A stretch of DNA of 64,000 nucleotides, taken from positions 24,393,257 to 24,457,256 of the forward strand of contig JACMZG010000008.1 of assembly GCA_018340805.1 (NCBI GenBank), in the 5' to 3' direction. Origin of the DNA: Microvelia longipes. Its lineage: Eukaryota; Arthropoda; Insecta; Hemiptera; Veliidae. Made by a program: the position numbers and the translations under genes. Below, piece by piece: positions 39,949 to 51,070 of the stretch (position 1 is the stretch's first letter; each line of letters begins with the position of its first letter). The notes under the pieces were generated by a model, which searched no databases, was not told the origin of the DNA, and was given only the letters and a program-made list of their open reading frames with translations.

Positions 39949-40032
39949 TATATATATATATATATACAAATGTAATATACCCCCAAGTGGTTGCGATCAA
40001 AAAGTTTAAGAACCACTGGTGTAGATAACAAC
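39807..40032. mobile_element. Duplicated hAT-type right ends flanking a TA array
   Basis: The sequence GTGGTTGCGATCAAAAAGTT, AAGAACCACTG, GTGTAGATAACAA occurs twice in the same orientation (39817-39864 and 39987-40032), with a TA array at 39915-39966 between. GTTCTTAAACTTTTTGATCGC read from the end is a typical hAT-type inverted end starting CAGTG. The arrangement is a tandem duplication of an element end plus its flank. Confidence 0.65.
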
Positions 40033-40079
40033 GAACCGCGGAATGATAACTCATAATAAATTAACCTTATTGAACTTGT

Positions 40080-40093
40080 ATATAATAGATATA

Positions 40094-40137
<44 letters not shown>

Positions 40138-40169
40138 GATTATATATATATATATATATAATATATTAT

Positions 40170-40203
<34 letters not shown>
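40080..40203. repeat. TA microsatellite
   Basis: About 120 bases of TA with a few TTA breaks. Confidence 0.95.
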
Positions 40204-40207
<4 letters not shown>

Positions 40208-41176
40208 TTCTAGACACTTTCTTGTAAACACTCTAAATTATATTTATTCACTTTCAATATATTTTAACATAAAAGGAAGAATTGTAATTTGAAAACATGA
40301 GGTTCCCACTTTTTTCATAAATGCACACGTTTCAGGACTACTGTTAAAAACAGGACATTAGGCGACGAAACAGAAGAAAGAAACTAGGAACAAAACTCAT
40401 GAAGAAGAAAAAAGTAATACATGAAAATATTTTTATCTTTTTTTAGATCTCTTTATTTTTGTAGAAAAATGTAGTAACGTATTACCAAGGTCTTATAGGA
40501 AGATGTACAGAATTGCAAGTAAGAGATTTATAAAAAAAATAATAAAATCAGTACATACATTTTTTCTGAACATATAGTGATTATTTATAAAAAGCTTTAT
40601 AAATATTTAATTGAAATATTTGGAGTAATAAAGGTAATCATAGTGTTCTCAAAGTAAATTAAAGAATTGGAGAAGAGGGGGTTAAGGTAGTAGCGTTTAC
40701 ATGGATATAGTAGTAACCCACCCACTCAATCCACGCGAGGGACGCTGAACTCGTTGCTATGGAAACAATGAATGAAATAGTTCTTCATTTTACCGCAAGA
40801 GACCACTACGAGACAGAACTCATTCTTAAAAGATTTGTTCTAAAGATTTGCCGCTAGAATGTGTTAGTTGTTAGTTTTCCTGTTGAATCTAACTGTTGCA
40901 TATCCCCCGTCTAGTTCGAGGGTATTTCCCAATGAATGTGTCATTCTTAGAGCTAAATGCAAAAATAGATACACACAACAACCTGTTAACTATTTACTAG
41001 AACCTACTTCTTTTATTAGGTTTCATTTATATCATAATGCAGTCAGAACATATTTCTCTTTATTTTTTACTGAGTCATAGGTCAGAGAAAATATAATTTT
41101 TTATAACATCATCTTTAAAATTATTTTAGGATGGTTTTTTTTTTATTTAAAATATACTTAATTTTATACAGATATT

Positions 41177-41411
41177 GGCCCTTTTTGCTGAATTTTCTCC
41201 AACAAAAACCCTGAATATCCTGACCACCTTCGATTATCAATATAAAATCAAATAAAAAGTAACTTATTTAGCAAAACTACAAATCAAATCCCAATTAATG
41301 TACGGGAATCCAAAAACAATTAATTTTTTATAACCTGAACAGAACTCTTAGAGGAGGTTTTAATGAGGTTATACAAAGGCTATGCCCCTCTAATAATATA
41401 TATCTATATGC
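41177..41411 (-). mobile_element. hAT-like MITE family B, diverged copy
   Basis: Inverse of 34153-34458. It has CCTGACCACCTTCG, CCAAAAACAATTAAT, GAGGAGGTTTTAATGAGGTT, and ends GGCTATGCCCCTCTAATAAT followed by ATATCTATATG. Confidence 0.7.
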
Positions 41412-41489
41412 TTTATTTAAAAGAAAAATAAAATATAATAATTGATGTATAATATTGTTTAGTATTATTTTGAGTAAGTATTTTTACTG

Positions 41490-41826
41490 TAAAAGGAACG
41501 AAGAAAATAGTCTCTCCACAAAACAATAATTTATCAAAGCGCTTCACCTAACATGAGGCCATCATCAGTGCCAGATATAACATAAAGAATAAACGGCTAA
41601 GAGAAAGACATTAAAGGTAAATAAATACAAGTCAAACAGTGGAATTCGCAGTTTTCCTTCTCTTCTTTTTCGACTCGACGATGTCGGTGAGTCGTGATAG
41701 AATGTCTTTCTCTTAGCCGTTTATTATTTATGTTATATCTCACACTGATGATGGCCTCATGTTAGGTTGAAAGCGCTTTGAATAAATTATTGTTTTGTGG
41801 AGAGACTCCTTTCTTCGTGCCTTTAA
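41490..41826. mobile_element. Foldback MITE with ~120-bp arms
   Basis: The left arm, 41490-41612, contains AAAACAATAATTTATC, ACATGAGGCCATCATCAGTG and AACGGCTAAGAGAAAGACAT. The right arm, 41701-41826, is its inverted copy. The ~88-base spacer carries a smaller hairpin (CGACTCGACGATGTCGGTGA). It is non-coding. Arms this long would fold tightly if transcribed within the navigator pre-mRNA. Confidence 0.85.
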
Positions 41827-41884
41827 TTATAAACAACACCACTAGTGCTCATTCATAATAATATTCTTACTATGTTTGATTTTA

Positions 41885-42060
41885 TAGTGTGACACTCGGT
41901 TAAATTCACTTGGCAGCGTGGAAGAATAGTGTTGAGGAATCTATGAGGGTGGCCTAATATAAAATTGAGGGCGTAGTTTAACATCCAGAAATAACCTCAT
42001 TGGCTCCCTCCAGTCGTTTTCCCACGCTGTCATCTGATTATGACCGTGTGTCTTACTATA
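41885..42060. mobile_element. Small MITE, second copy of the one in the LINE remnant
   Basis: 176 bases from TATAGTGTGACACTCGG to CCGTGTGTCTTACTATA. Shares AACCTCATTGGCTCC and CCCACGCTGTCA with 5192-5346. The ends are inverted for about 40 bases. Confidence 0.75.
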
Positions 42061-42216
42061 ACACACCTTAATTAAAAGAAAGGTGTATGGCTCTAGCCAA
42101 ACTAAAGTTTTCTTTAGGAGGGGAACAAAAAAAACTGAGGTTTGGGCGTATTACTCCTAATACTGACATCGCTTTAAAGTATTAATTAGATAAATTAAAT
42201 GATTTTGATAACTAAC

Positions 42217-42302
42217 CATGGTTAGGTTGTGATATTCGATGGTGAGTGAGAGGAGTAGGTATACTAGTCTGCATTCCATGCTGATGATATGGAGTCGGCA
42301 AC
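42217..42302 (-). CDS. sick: Neuron navigator (sickie-like), Pro/His-rich exon
   Basis: 86 bases, acceptor TTATCAG, donor CCATG|GTTAGT; one base in, one out. It reads LPTPYHQHGMQTSIPTPLTH, then HRISQPNH, and joins the next exon as NHGQQGKCPSASSS. No domain. The placement rests on splice sites, the phase match and open frame. Confidence 0.78.
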
Positions 42303-43518
42303 CTGATAACAAAATACACACTTTATAAATATTTCAATCATAAGAACAGTTGATGATAATATCATGATGAGGCGATAGATCACCTAACAAGAAGAAAACG
42401 TCGTTCAGCTGTTCTTTCAAGCTTTTCAAAATTTCAAGCAGAGATTGGGGGCGTGAGAGGCTGGTTTAACCTTTTTTTAACACATTGAGAGGCTTGAAAC
42501 ATTTGTGGATCTCTTATAGCATCGTTTCTCAATATTTAGTCCGCGACTAAATATTTGATGGTGACTACTCTGTGCCCAATTCTTATACTTTATATAAGAG
42601 CAAGGTTTGCCAGCTTAGTGTTTTGTTAGATTTTGAATGATGGCCAAAGTAATTCACTAAATAGGTACTTACGCAGAGGGTTGTATTACTAGAATAGTAA
42701 ATTATTGTTTGCTTATAATCGTCCAAAGTTGCTTATTTTGTTGGAGCACGTGACAAAGTACAAATAAACGAGTATAACGAGCTATACATTTTTGCATTAT
42801 TATAACTCTCCTATTTTGGGGTCTCATGGGCTTTTTCTTGAAGTTGGGTCCCAGACAGCGGGCACAAAATCAGAATTATGGTTTTATCTTTATTTTTTAG
42901 GCAACAAAAATTCTAGGACGGGCAATGTCCCCATTTGCCCTTTTCCTAAATACATCTAGGAATATAAACAATTTAATAGACCAACAAAATGTGTTACAAA
43001 AATGGACTTTTATAAAGCCCATTTATACCTTTGTAATCATTTGCGCACCTAATGAAGAGTAGTAGACAACTGTCAAATACAAGGGGGGTAGCCGACCTAA
43101 GTTTTTGTCGATGTCTATACAACTTATAACTAAAGTGCTTATAAAACAAGAAAACAAACTAGAAACTAATAAAACATTTTTTTTTAAAATATACCTACAT
43201 ATTGTTTAGAATTTTATTTAAATTTTACCAATCATTTTCACGTGACCCAAGAATAATTGTTTGCGACACAATTTTGGGTCGCGATCTGTCTTTAAAGAGC
43301 CCTGTGTACCTTCCTCATGGAGTGTGTTAATGTTATATGATAAAACAATTCTTACAGGCTCTTTGTACAATGTTTGCTAGTTGTTAAAGGTGTGTAGGTT
43401 AATTTAACAATGTTAGGACCTATTATTATAGGACCTCTATAATAATATCTCAATGACTTACAGGAACAATAAAGTTAAACTTTTCTAAAGTAAAGCTGCT
43501 GTGCATAAAGATACTCAC
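42303..43518 (-). other. Navigator intron (1.2 kb)
   Basis: GT-AG, phase 2. It contains a possible hAT-type end (TTTTGGGTCGCGATCTGTC near 43270) and a weak MITE B end near 43430-43455. No exon. Confidence 0.6.
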
Positions 43519-43563
43519 CAGAGTCCAAGCGCTCGAGCAAAACACTCAGCGGACTCAAGGTTT
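43519..43563 (-). CDS. sick: Neuron navigator (sickie-like), probable micro-exon
   Basis: 45 bases, donor CTCTG|GTGAGTAT (near-ideal). It reads NLESAECFARALGLW with the last codon split into the next exon. Two acceptors are possible: ...ATATTAG before AAACCTTGAG (start 43563), or the AG at the end of CCTTGAG (start 43553, giving SAECFARALGLW in phase 0). They imply different frames for the upstream exon. I recognise no family motif in it. Confidence 0.55.
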
Positions 43564-45889
43564 CTAATATAATTGATATGCTTTATCCCTCTACATTCTT
43601 ATTATTTACAGTCTATTTAAAACAATTTTTATTTAGTCTAGTAATAATTTACAAATAAAATTAATGAACTTTATATATTAATATTTGTAGCTTAATTATC
43701 GATACTTATTACCTGACAACTTGCATGACAACTTAAAAGGTCACATGCAAATTTCGACCGGCAGCAGGATTAAGAAAAAAGCTTTTGAAGTGGCTATATT
43801 AATGTAAACTATGCTTTAAAGGTCTAATAAATTGAAGCTTTAAACTGAACATAAAACCTTTTCTGCGTGCCTTTGGCAAAAGGTAAACGAAATTGTAAAT
43901 TTTATTTTTAAGATTGTTTTTGTACGATTCAACTATGCTTAAGATCAGATTTGATGGCACGAGGCAGTAAATCAGGCAGATAGGGAAAAGAGAGGAAAGT
44001 GGGAATTGAAAACTGTGAGGCACCCCTTCAGGTAATAGATTTCCTTACACGGGGAAAAGAAACAAAGCGAGATAACAAAGCAAACAAATCGCTTCATAAA
44101 CAAACTTCTCTCAGCAACACAATGCATTTACAGACACAAACATATATTCTGCAAATAAGATTTTATCAATTTAACTTTTATCTGCTGTTTATCTACTAAA
44201 TCTCAATAGGTAATGTTATTTACAAGACGTTCCGTTTCTAATAGACAAATTATATGTGAAACAGTTATTTGACTAAAGATATAAAAGACTCAGTTGGCAG
44301 TTCAATTTCATATCAGTCACAAAACATATGACTTTGTATTTTGTTATTTCAAAATTTTCTCTTTACTACGACAGAACCGTCTTTCATCTTGCAGGCACCA
44401 ATGCCTGTAAAAAATTGCATACGCGGTTCATGAGAACTTTTCCTTATTAGATCAGATACACTACGCTCATCCTCCCTTCGTCAGACTTGCTTGGCTCGTT
44501 CTTAGAATATACAAGTCGTAAAAATGTATACTGCAGCATCCGATTTTTTGCAATTTTTTTAAATACATAGGGAGCTACGATGATAACAGACACACACAAC
44601 ACACACACACACATAAAAATAGACAACTTTGTAAAAACCAGTTAGGAGGTCTTAAATACACATAAAAAGGATCATTTAGACGACATCCTGGTTGCGGATT
44701 TTTTCGCACATTATTTATGTATTAACACAATAAATTTCCTATATTTTACCTACGGTATAAATGAGGAAAAATAAAAAAGTATTGTTAGGTTTGAGACTGA
44801 TAATTAGGTTTGGCAGTAATTAAGCAACATATTTTTTATACGCTTTTTGATTTAAGAAATTCCACAGCGTAGAAAAATATTGAATATGTAGAATTTTAAA
44901 TTATTATTATTAAATATGTATAATTTAATAATAATTGACAATAAATTATTCTTGAAGATTTAGGTCTTCCGGTGGTAACCGCGTCGATGAAGAATCCGAC
45001 GTTAATAAATAATTTATAAATAATAATAATTAATAAATTATTCATTTTGGCTATAAATTGGCTTGTTTATCATCAATCGCAAATAATTTTACTATAATTA
45101 ATTTTTTATTTATAATAATTTTCTATAATCAATTCATTATATTTTTAACACATTCTCTTGTACTTTACCGTGTCAAGAATATATATCGAGTAATTTTATC
45201 TATTATGCTCAAAAATGGATTTGGAACTTTCAAAGCAGAGAACACTACCCGGTCTAAAGTGGAGCCACGTAAGCAATAAAAAAAGGCTAATTATGCAATT
45301 TATAAAAAAACTATACGTTTGGGTAAGCTTTGTAAGTTAAAATTTCTTCAGTTCGCTTTGCTCGCATCACCTAATATCGATCTTTAAAAACTTCTTCTTC
45401 TAAAAATCTTTAAAAACTTCTTCTTTAAATACGTAAACCTAATTTACGGTTTCATACGGTTGGTTGTTTATAAAATTTTAAGAAGACATAGATAGGATAA
45501 TTTCTCTCATTATGTAAGATTTATTTATAATGAGATTGCAACATCTTAGTTTATGTAGAGAGCATATATTTTAAAAGGAAAAATGCTAAGGTTGCAATAC
45601 ATGATTTTTTTGCATCTAGAAATTGAAAATTAAGTATTTTTCTATTTTTAAAGCTGAATAATTTTGAAAAAAAACCGCGTTCTAGCAATAAATATAGGAT
45701 ACACTAAGCATTGTTTCTTTGAATTATAAATATATAACATTTTAAAAACCTGTGCTTTGGATATAATAGAGAGATTACCAGTTAACCCTTTAGTCAGCGA
45801 TTCTGAAGTGGTATCAAATGCGATGCCCGTCCTCTCGCATCACCCTCTTTGTTTTTATTTTAAACAATGATTCTTTTAAATTAATTTAC
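43564..45889 (-). other. Putative navigator intron (2.3 kb)
   Basis: It contains family A copy 4 (44430-44710) and simple AT-rich DNA. The intron is real only if both flanking exons are. Confidence 0.5.
44430..44710 (-). repeat. Repeat family A, copy 4
   Basis: Inverted. It has CTACGCTCATCCTCCC, CATAGGGAGCTACGATGATA, a CA-rich stretch, AACTTTGTAAAAACCAGTTA and GACGACATCCTGGTTGCGGA. Confidence 0.75.
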
Positions 45890-45956
45890 CTGGGTGACGG
45901 TGTCCCCTCGTATCGCGTATAATCCATCAAACGGATATTTAATGAACAACTCATAC
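45890..45956 (-). CDS. Candidate 5' navigator exon, frame ambiguous
   Basis: 67 bases with acceptor TTTGTAG and donor CCCAG|GTAAAT. Two frames are open. One reads YELFIKYPFD...RGDTVTQ, ends in phase 0, and fits the 43553 acceptor of the next exon. The other reads MSCSLNIRLMDYTRYEGTPS, ends two bases into a codon, and fits the 43563 acceptor; its ATG lies right after the splice site and could start a shorter isoform. I recognise neither. This exon is the most 5' one I can propose. Confidence 0.5.
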
Positions 45957-48200
45957 CTACAAAGAGACCATTGTGCCATCATATGACATAGATTAATTTA
46001 TTTTAATTTAGTATAATTTTTCCACCTCATGTGCTGACATAATTGAATAAAAATGTCCCTGTATATTGTATACCTTCTAAAATAACTTCGGTATCAACCC
46101 AAAACAAGCTGTCAAGTATGGTACCATATTTTTTTTGTTTTAATATGATTCTAAATTGAAAAAAACACATGTGTAGGCATCTTCTATATTTTCGTTCTAT
46201 GAATCGTGCTAATTATATTTCAGTCAATGACAAAAAGTAAAGAGGCATGGTTTGATTAAGAGATCATTGCGTTATTGTATTCAGATATGCCCATCAAGTT
46301 ATTAAGGAGTGATACAAAACGAGACTCGTTTGATAGCGACATAAAGCGTTTTTCGAAGAAGCTCAATACATGTAAATAAGGGAAATTCAGCCCCTTAGCC
46401 TAAAGAGACACCCCCTAAGGGCGCTTAATGATTCGGGGGACACCCTGTTTTGTATTTTTTCTCGCATGGCTGTTGCCTTTGAGAACAGCGAATTTCCAAA
46501 GACATTGACACTTCGAGGACTTGGCTATGGCTCCGGGGGGCCGCATACGTTGTCCGATCATCTAAAACTCTTTAAACGATTACATAAAACAAATATAAAA
46601 CATCTTCAAAGCAAACATCGATTGTCCTTAAATTTACGTTAAGGTTTAATAAATTGGTGGCATTAAAATTGGTCTCATTTGATCAAGTACACGACAACAC
46701 CTATAAATAATGACATAATCTCCGATAACCCTTATAATTTATATTTTTATGTTTATTGAAGTCATAATTGAGGATGGCATAATTTTCACAAAGTGCTTAG
46801 TTCTATAAGATGAATCTTTTAATTCAGATCAGAAGGACTCATCTCTAAAATCAAAAGGCCAAGCGAAATAGATCTCCTCTTTTCACTACCGCTTTCAAGC
46901 CATGGAAATTTTCTTCGAGAATTGACTCATAAAATCAAAATAAAATGACCAGAAGCAATTTCCTTTTTTAAGTTAATAATAAAAAGAAACCATATAATAA
47001 CACGGTTTTTTTAATAATTTATTCGCAGGGAGGTTTTATTTCATAAAAATCCATTTATTTTGGGCACACTTTAAAATGATTTAAAAAAGGTTATTAGAAC
47101 GAAGCCTACGGAGTCGAATAATTTTTCACAATTGGAAAAATTGTATGGAATGTTATTGAAGGCCCAATGGTAAATAATCTAATATAGGTGTTATTTATTT
47201 GCAGGTTTTAGCCCCAAACCACCCGGGGCATCATCAATCACTCTTCATCAATACAGAGTAGATGTCCATCACAAGCACGCGATCCAAGCCACCCCAAGTC
47301 GTTGGTTAGATGGGACAAATTTTTCCAAAAGGCTATCAATATTCATTATAAGCTGTTATAAGGGCTGAGAGGTATAATTAGTCATATAAATGAATAATTA
47401 TAACTTTTACAAGAGTTATAACAGGTAACATCAATTATGATATCAATTTAGATAATTTAGTATGATTAAATTAAGTTAAAGATAATTGTTTTCTCTCTTC
47501 TATAATAAAGGAAAAGGCATTGTAACAGCCAAAGTGACTTATTTTACACAGTACCAAATTTCCACGTTTCAAGACCTACAATTCCCGCATAGATGGACGT
47601 TGGTTAGACATGCGTTAAACGTTCAAACGAGTCACATCATGATGCTCTACGCAGTAGAAACAACTCGTCGGCAACTTTTATTTCCTAGTTGTCAGAGGAA
47701 GATTTTAACTATTTAGTATAATTAGTTTTCATGAACTAGAAGAACTAATACAGTGCAAGTAGGTTTTTTTTTATTTTCAATCGTTTAAATTTATGACCTC
47801 TATCAAGGTAATTATAAATATCGGCTGTACGAAGAAATATAACTCATTTTGAACATATATAAGGCCATTACTAGTATAGTTTAAAACTGTATAGCTATGC
47901 AAAGAGCATTGCGATATAAAGTTTTTCTAGTACTGACAGGACCTTCCCCTAAAAAAGAGTGTAAATTACATTAACATAATAATATATTCAGTTCTAAAAA
48001 TGATAAATCTAAAAAACTGTTAAAGTTAAATTTATCTAAAACTTAGATAAAGAAACTTATATAAAGACTTAGATAAATCTAGATAAAGAAAAGTCTAAAT
48101 CAGTTAAGTTCTTCTGAAATTCAACAAAAATACCCAAATATCACAAAATCTTCTTCAAAACAACTAATGACTCAGATTTAACCTTTATTTTAAGTTTTAA
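45957..48200. other. Non-coding upstream DNA or 5' intron
   Basis: A less AT-rich patch at 46390-46560 includes CAGGGTGTCCCCC (minus strand), a word common at insect repeat ends. The plus-strand frame at 47486-47716 has no recognisable domain. Nothing else. Confidence 0.4.
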
Positions 48201-48221
48201 AGATAGGCAGAACTAAGAAAA

Positions 48222-48420
48222 AAATTCTGGCGCGGTTGTCCGCATGTCGGGCGAATTTTCTTTGGAATGCGTGTTTCTATGCTTAACAATCCATTTCTTG
48301 CTTAAATATCCGGTTTATACATTATAAGTTAAGCAGTTACTCAATTATCAAGCACTATTCGTAACTCATTTTTTCTATATTTTTCAAAGTAAATGCGCAT
48401 AACTATCCATAAACGCAATA
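48222..48420. repeat. Single arm of foldback element F
   Basis: Matches the left arm of 50651-51070: ATTCTGGCG, GCATGTCGGGCGAATTT, ACAATCCATTTCTTGCTTAA, AGTTACTCAATTATCAAGCA. No inverted partner lies nearby. Confidence 0.7.
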
Positions 48421-48627
48421 CTTTAATAAACTAGAACTCGCAGTTCTGCAAAATATACAATAAGTGTGGTTTACAACATGAGGTATTCTGGCAGTAGTAA
48501 ATACTGTCTTGTTACCAGAAGAGCGATAACATAAACTTATTATTCTATTTATTACATTTCTACGGCTCAGACCTACATTGGTTTAATTACAAATTTAAAT
48601 TTCATTAGATGAAAGAAAAGCGATTAA

Positions 48628-49867
48628 GGTCCGTATTCAAAGACGTTTCCTAACATTTTCCTAACATTCTCCTAACTTTTTCCTAACATTTTCCTAACTT
48701 TTTCCTAACATTTCCTAACATTCTCCTAACTTTTTCCTAACATTTTCCTAACTTTTTCCTAACATTTTCCTAACTCCTAATATTCTCCTAACATTTTTCC
48801 TAACGTTCTCCTATCGTTTTTAAAAGTCATTAAGAGGCTTTGCATGATTTATTTAGTAAGAACCAAAGGTAGTTATGTCAAAAAGTGATACCATTGTAAG
48901 TAACGTAATATATCGCAAAATATCAATGTTATTAACTTATTACCTGGATTTACGACACACTTTGTCATAAACAACAATGCGGCCTTCCTTTGGCGAATGT
49001 TAAATATATTAGAAACTTTATTTACATATGTTTTCAGTAAACAGTAGAGTTAATACAAATACAATGTTTAATTACTGTAACAGCTTTCATAAATAAAGCA
49101 GTATCAAGCGTTTCAAGTTTGAACGTGGACCAGGTTGTACGAATCCAAAGGTGTCTAAATGAAGACCTGTTAATCAGTGCAACACTGTTTTCATTTTGCT
49201 AAATCATTTACACAATTTTGTTTTTCGTATTTTGTCATCAAATTCATTTTTGTTTGTGTAAAATTTTTTTGGTATGATAATGGCTGAATTATTCACACCG
49301 GACCAACTGAATTTCTTCTTTGAATCGATAGCCCGCCACAAACAGACCATAGAAAATAAAAAATCTGATTGTGTTAAAAGAATTTCAGGGTAAACTCCCT
49401 AATAGTAAGGTAACTGGATTAACAGTATTATGTAAAATTTATGTAGATAGTTATTAATACGACAAAGTGTGTCGTAAATCCAGGTAATAAGTTAATAACA
49501 TTGATATTTGCGATATTTACGTTATTTACAATGGTATCACTTTTTGACTTAACCACCTTAGGTTCTTACTAAAAAAATCATGCGAAGCCTCTAAATGACT
49601 TTTAAAACACGGGAACGATCATTTAAATTTCGTGGCTTAAAAACATTTCCCTTACCTAAACCTAAGGTGAGTGTTAGGAGAATGTTAGGAGTTAGGAAAT
49701 TTAGGAGAATGTTAGGAAAATGTTAGGAGAATGTTAGGAAAATGTTAGAAAAAGTTAGGAAAATGTTAGGAAAAAGTTAGGTGTTAGGAAAAAGTGTTAG
49801 GAAAATGTTAGGAAAAAGTTAGGAAAATGTTAGGAAAATGTTAGGAAAACGTCTTTGAATACGGGCC
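48628..49867 (+). mobile_element. Harbinger-like foldback element, copy 2 (complete)
   Basis: 1240 bases, TAA on both sides (48625-48627 and 49868-49870). The ends are GGTCCGTATTCAAAGACG and its inverted partner CGTCTTTGAATACGGGCC. Each inverted end is about 350-400 bases long. It first carries an array of 11-12-base TCCTAACATTTT-type units, then unique arm sequence (GTGATACCATTGTAAGTAAC, GGATTTACGACACACTTTGT). The centre carries a 37-codon Myb/SANT-like frame. The TWA-type 3-bp duplication, GGCCC-type end and associated Myb-like protein fit PIF/Harbinger. No DDE transposase is present. Confidence 0.88.
49280..49393 (+). CDS. Myb/SANT-like N-terminal fragment in Harbinger copy 2
   Basis: 37 codons: MAELFTPDQLNFFFESIARH, then KQTIENKKSDCVKRISG and stop. 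F-T-x-x-[QE]-x-x-x-[LF]-x-x-x-I-x-x-x-K-x-x-I-E-N-K-K-x-D matches the start of the Myb/SANT-like DNA-binding domain found in proteins partnered with PIF/Harbinger transposases (Myb_DNA-bind_5 type). Only the first helix or so is present. It is probably a relic of the autonomous parent's first exon rather than a working gene. Confidence 0.5.
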   Translation: MAELFTPDQLNFFFESIARHKQTIENKKSDCVKRISG

Positions 49868-50271
49868 TAAGTCAAAATTAAGTTATAGGTAATCATCAAT
49901 GAACGAGTGCTTTATAAAAGGAGGAAGGATTTAGAAGTTTATATAGAGTAGAGTGTTATACAGTACATAAAAGTTTTCTATAAGAGTTTTAGAGGTGAGA
50001 ATGTAGTTATATTAGTGGTAATGTAGGAAACTAAGTTAACTAATTACCCGAGAAGAAATAAACCAACTCCAGCTCTATAGAGAACATAGAACCGGAGCTT
50101 AATGAAAGCACACAATTCTCTCAAACTTCTAACTTGGATCCAAAGTTGTAATTAAGACTTAGATACTTTGCGAGTCTGTGGTTACTTTCTTACGAACCAA
50201 CACAATCTCGCAGTCTATGTCTTACAAGACTTTACTGTTACCAGTGAGGGTTTCTTAAAGAGGTTCTCCAC

Positions 50272-50285
50272 GGGGGGGGGGGGGG
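50272..50285. repeat. Run of 14 G
   Basis: Homopolymer in otherwise AT-rich DNA, next to GCGTCACATGC. Confidence 0.9.
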
Positions 50286-50317
50286 CGTCACATGCACAGC
50301 CTAGTGACAAGAAGGAT

Positions 50318-50640
50318 AATCGGATAAAATGTACCCCGATAAGTGTCCCCGGATAAAATGTCCACAAATAAAATGTACCCTTTCTAATTGTAGTCAAACA
50401 TTAGTTGAGGCTCCTATTTTATTATCTCAAACGTTTTGAGTCCTTATTTTATTCGATTTTTAAATTATTCTTTAATTTATTTAATAAAAAAAATTACTGT
50501 TAGAATTAGTTTACTGCAAGCTTAATAGAGTTAGTTTACGAAAGTACAAATAAATCCCACTTCAGTTCCCAAATAGCAAATATGGAGCATATTTTTGTTA
50601 TGGGCAAAACACATATCCTAAAACAAGGGTACATTTTCCA
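50318..50640. repeat. Possible MITE with GGATAAAATGT motifs
   Basis: GGATAAAATGTACC-like words recur four times at 50318-50382. AAAATGTACCCT at 50370 has its inverted copy AGGGTACATTTT at 50626. No coding capacity. Confidence 0.5.
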
Positions 50641-50650
50641 GGGTACCCAC

Positions 50651-51070
50651 AAAATTCTGGCGGCATGTGTCGGGCAAATTTCCTTTAAAATGCGTTTTTC
50701 ATGCTAACAATCCATCTCTTGTTTAAGGTTCCAGTTTATGCTTTATAACTTAAGCAGAAACTCAATTATCAAACACTGCTCGTAATTATTTCTTCTGTAT
50801 TTTGAAAAGGAAATGCGCTTAATTATCCTGTTGGTTATACAAAACTATGCTTCTAAATTGGGAGTCCACAATACTATTTGCACTACTTTAAAGATCATTT
50901 AGTGCTAATCTTTAAAGGTTTTAGCGCATTTCCTTTGAAAACAGAGTAAAATTAGTTACGAGTAGTGCTTGATAATAGAGTTACTGCTTAAGTTATAAAG
51001 CGTAAACCAGAATCTTAAGCAAAAAATGAATTGTTCAGGAACACTTAAAAAAGTTGCCTGATGCCGCGGA
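50651..51070. mobile_element. Foldback element F with ~150-bp arms
   Basis: The left arm (50651-50825) and right arm (50925-51070) are imperfect inverted copies. Shared words include CTTTATAACTTAAGCAG, ACTCAATTATCAAACACTGC and AAAGGAAATGCGC. The ends carry CGGCATGTGTCGGGCAA against TTGCCTGATGCCGCGG. A ~100-base non-coding centre. Confidence 0.75.

Larger units (their letters stand above)
33441..42216 (-). other. Navigator intron (8.8 kb), transposon-rich
   Basis: GT-AG, phase 1. It contains Harbinger-like element copy 1, MITE B copies, several TA arrays, a 31-bp-stem hairpin, hAT-type ends, a foldback MITE and a copy of the MITE found in the LINE remnant. No exon was found inside. Confidence 0.7.

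Noticed and set aside
47486..47716. 76-codon plus-strand frame
   Set aside because: No motif, no start context, no neighbour; moderate length is expected by chance.
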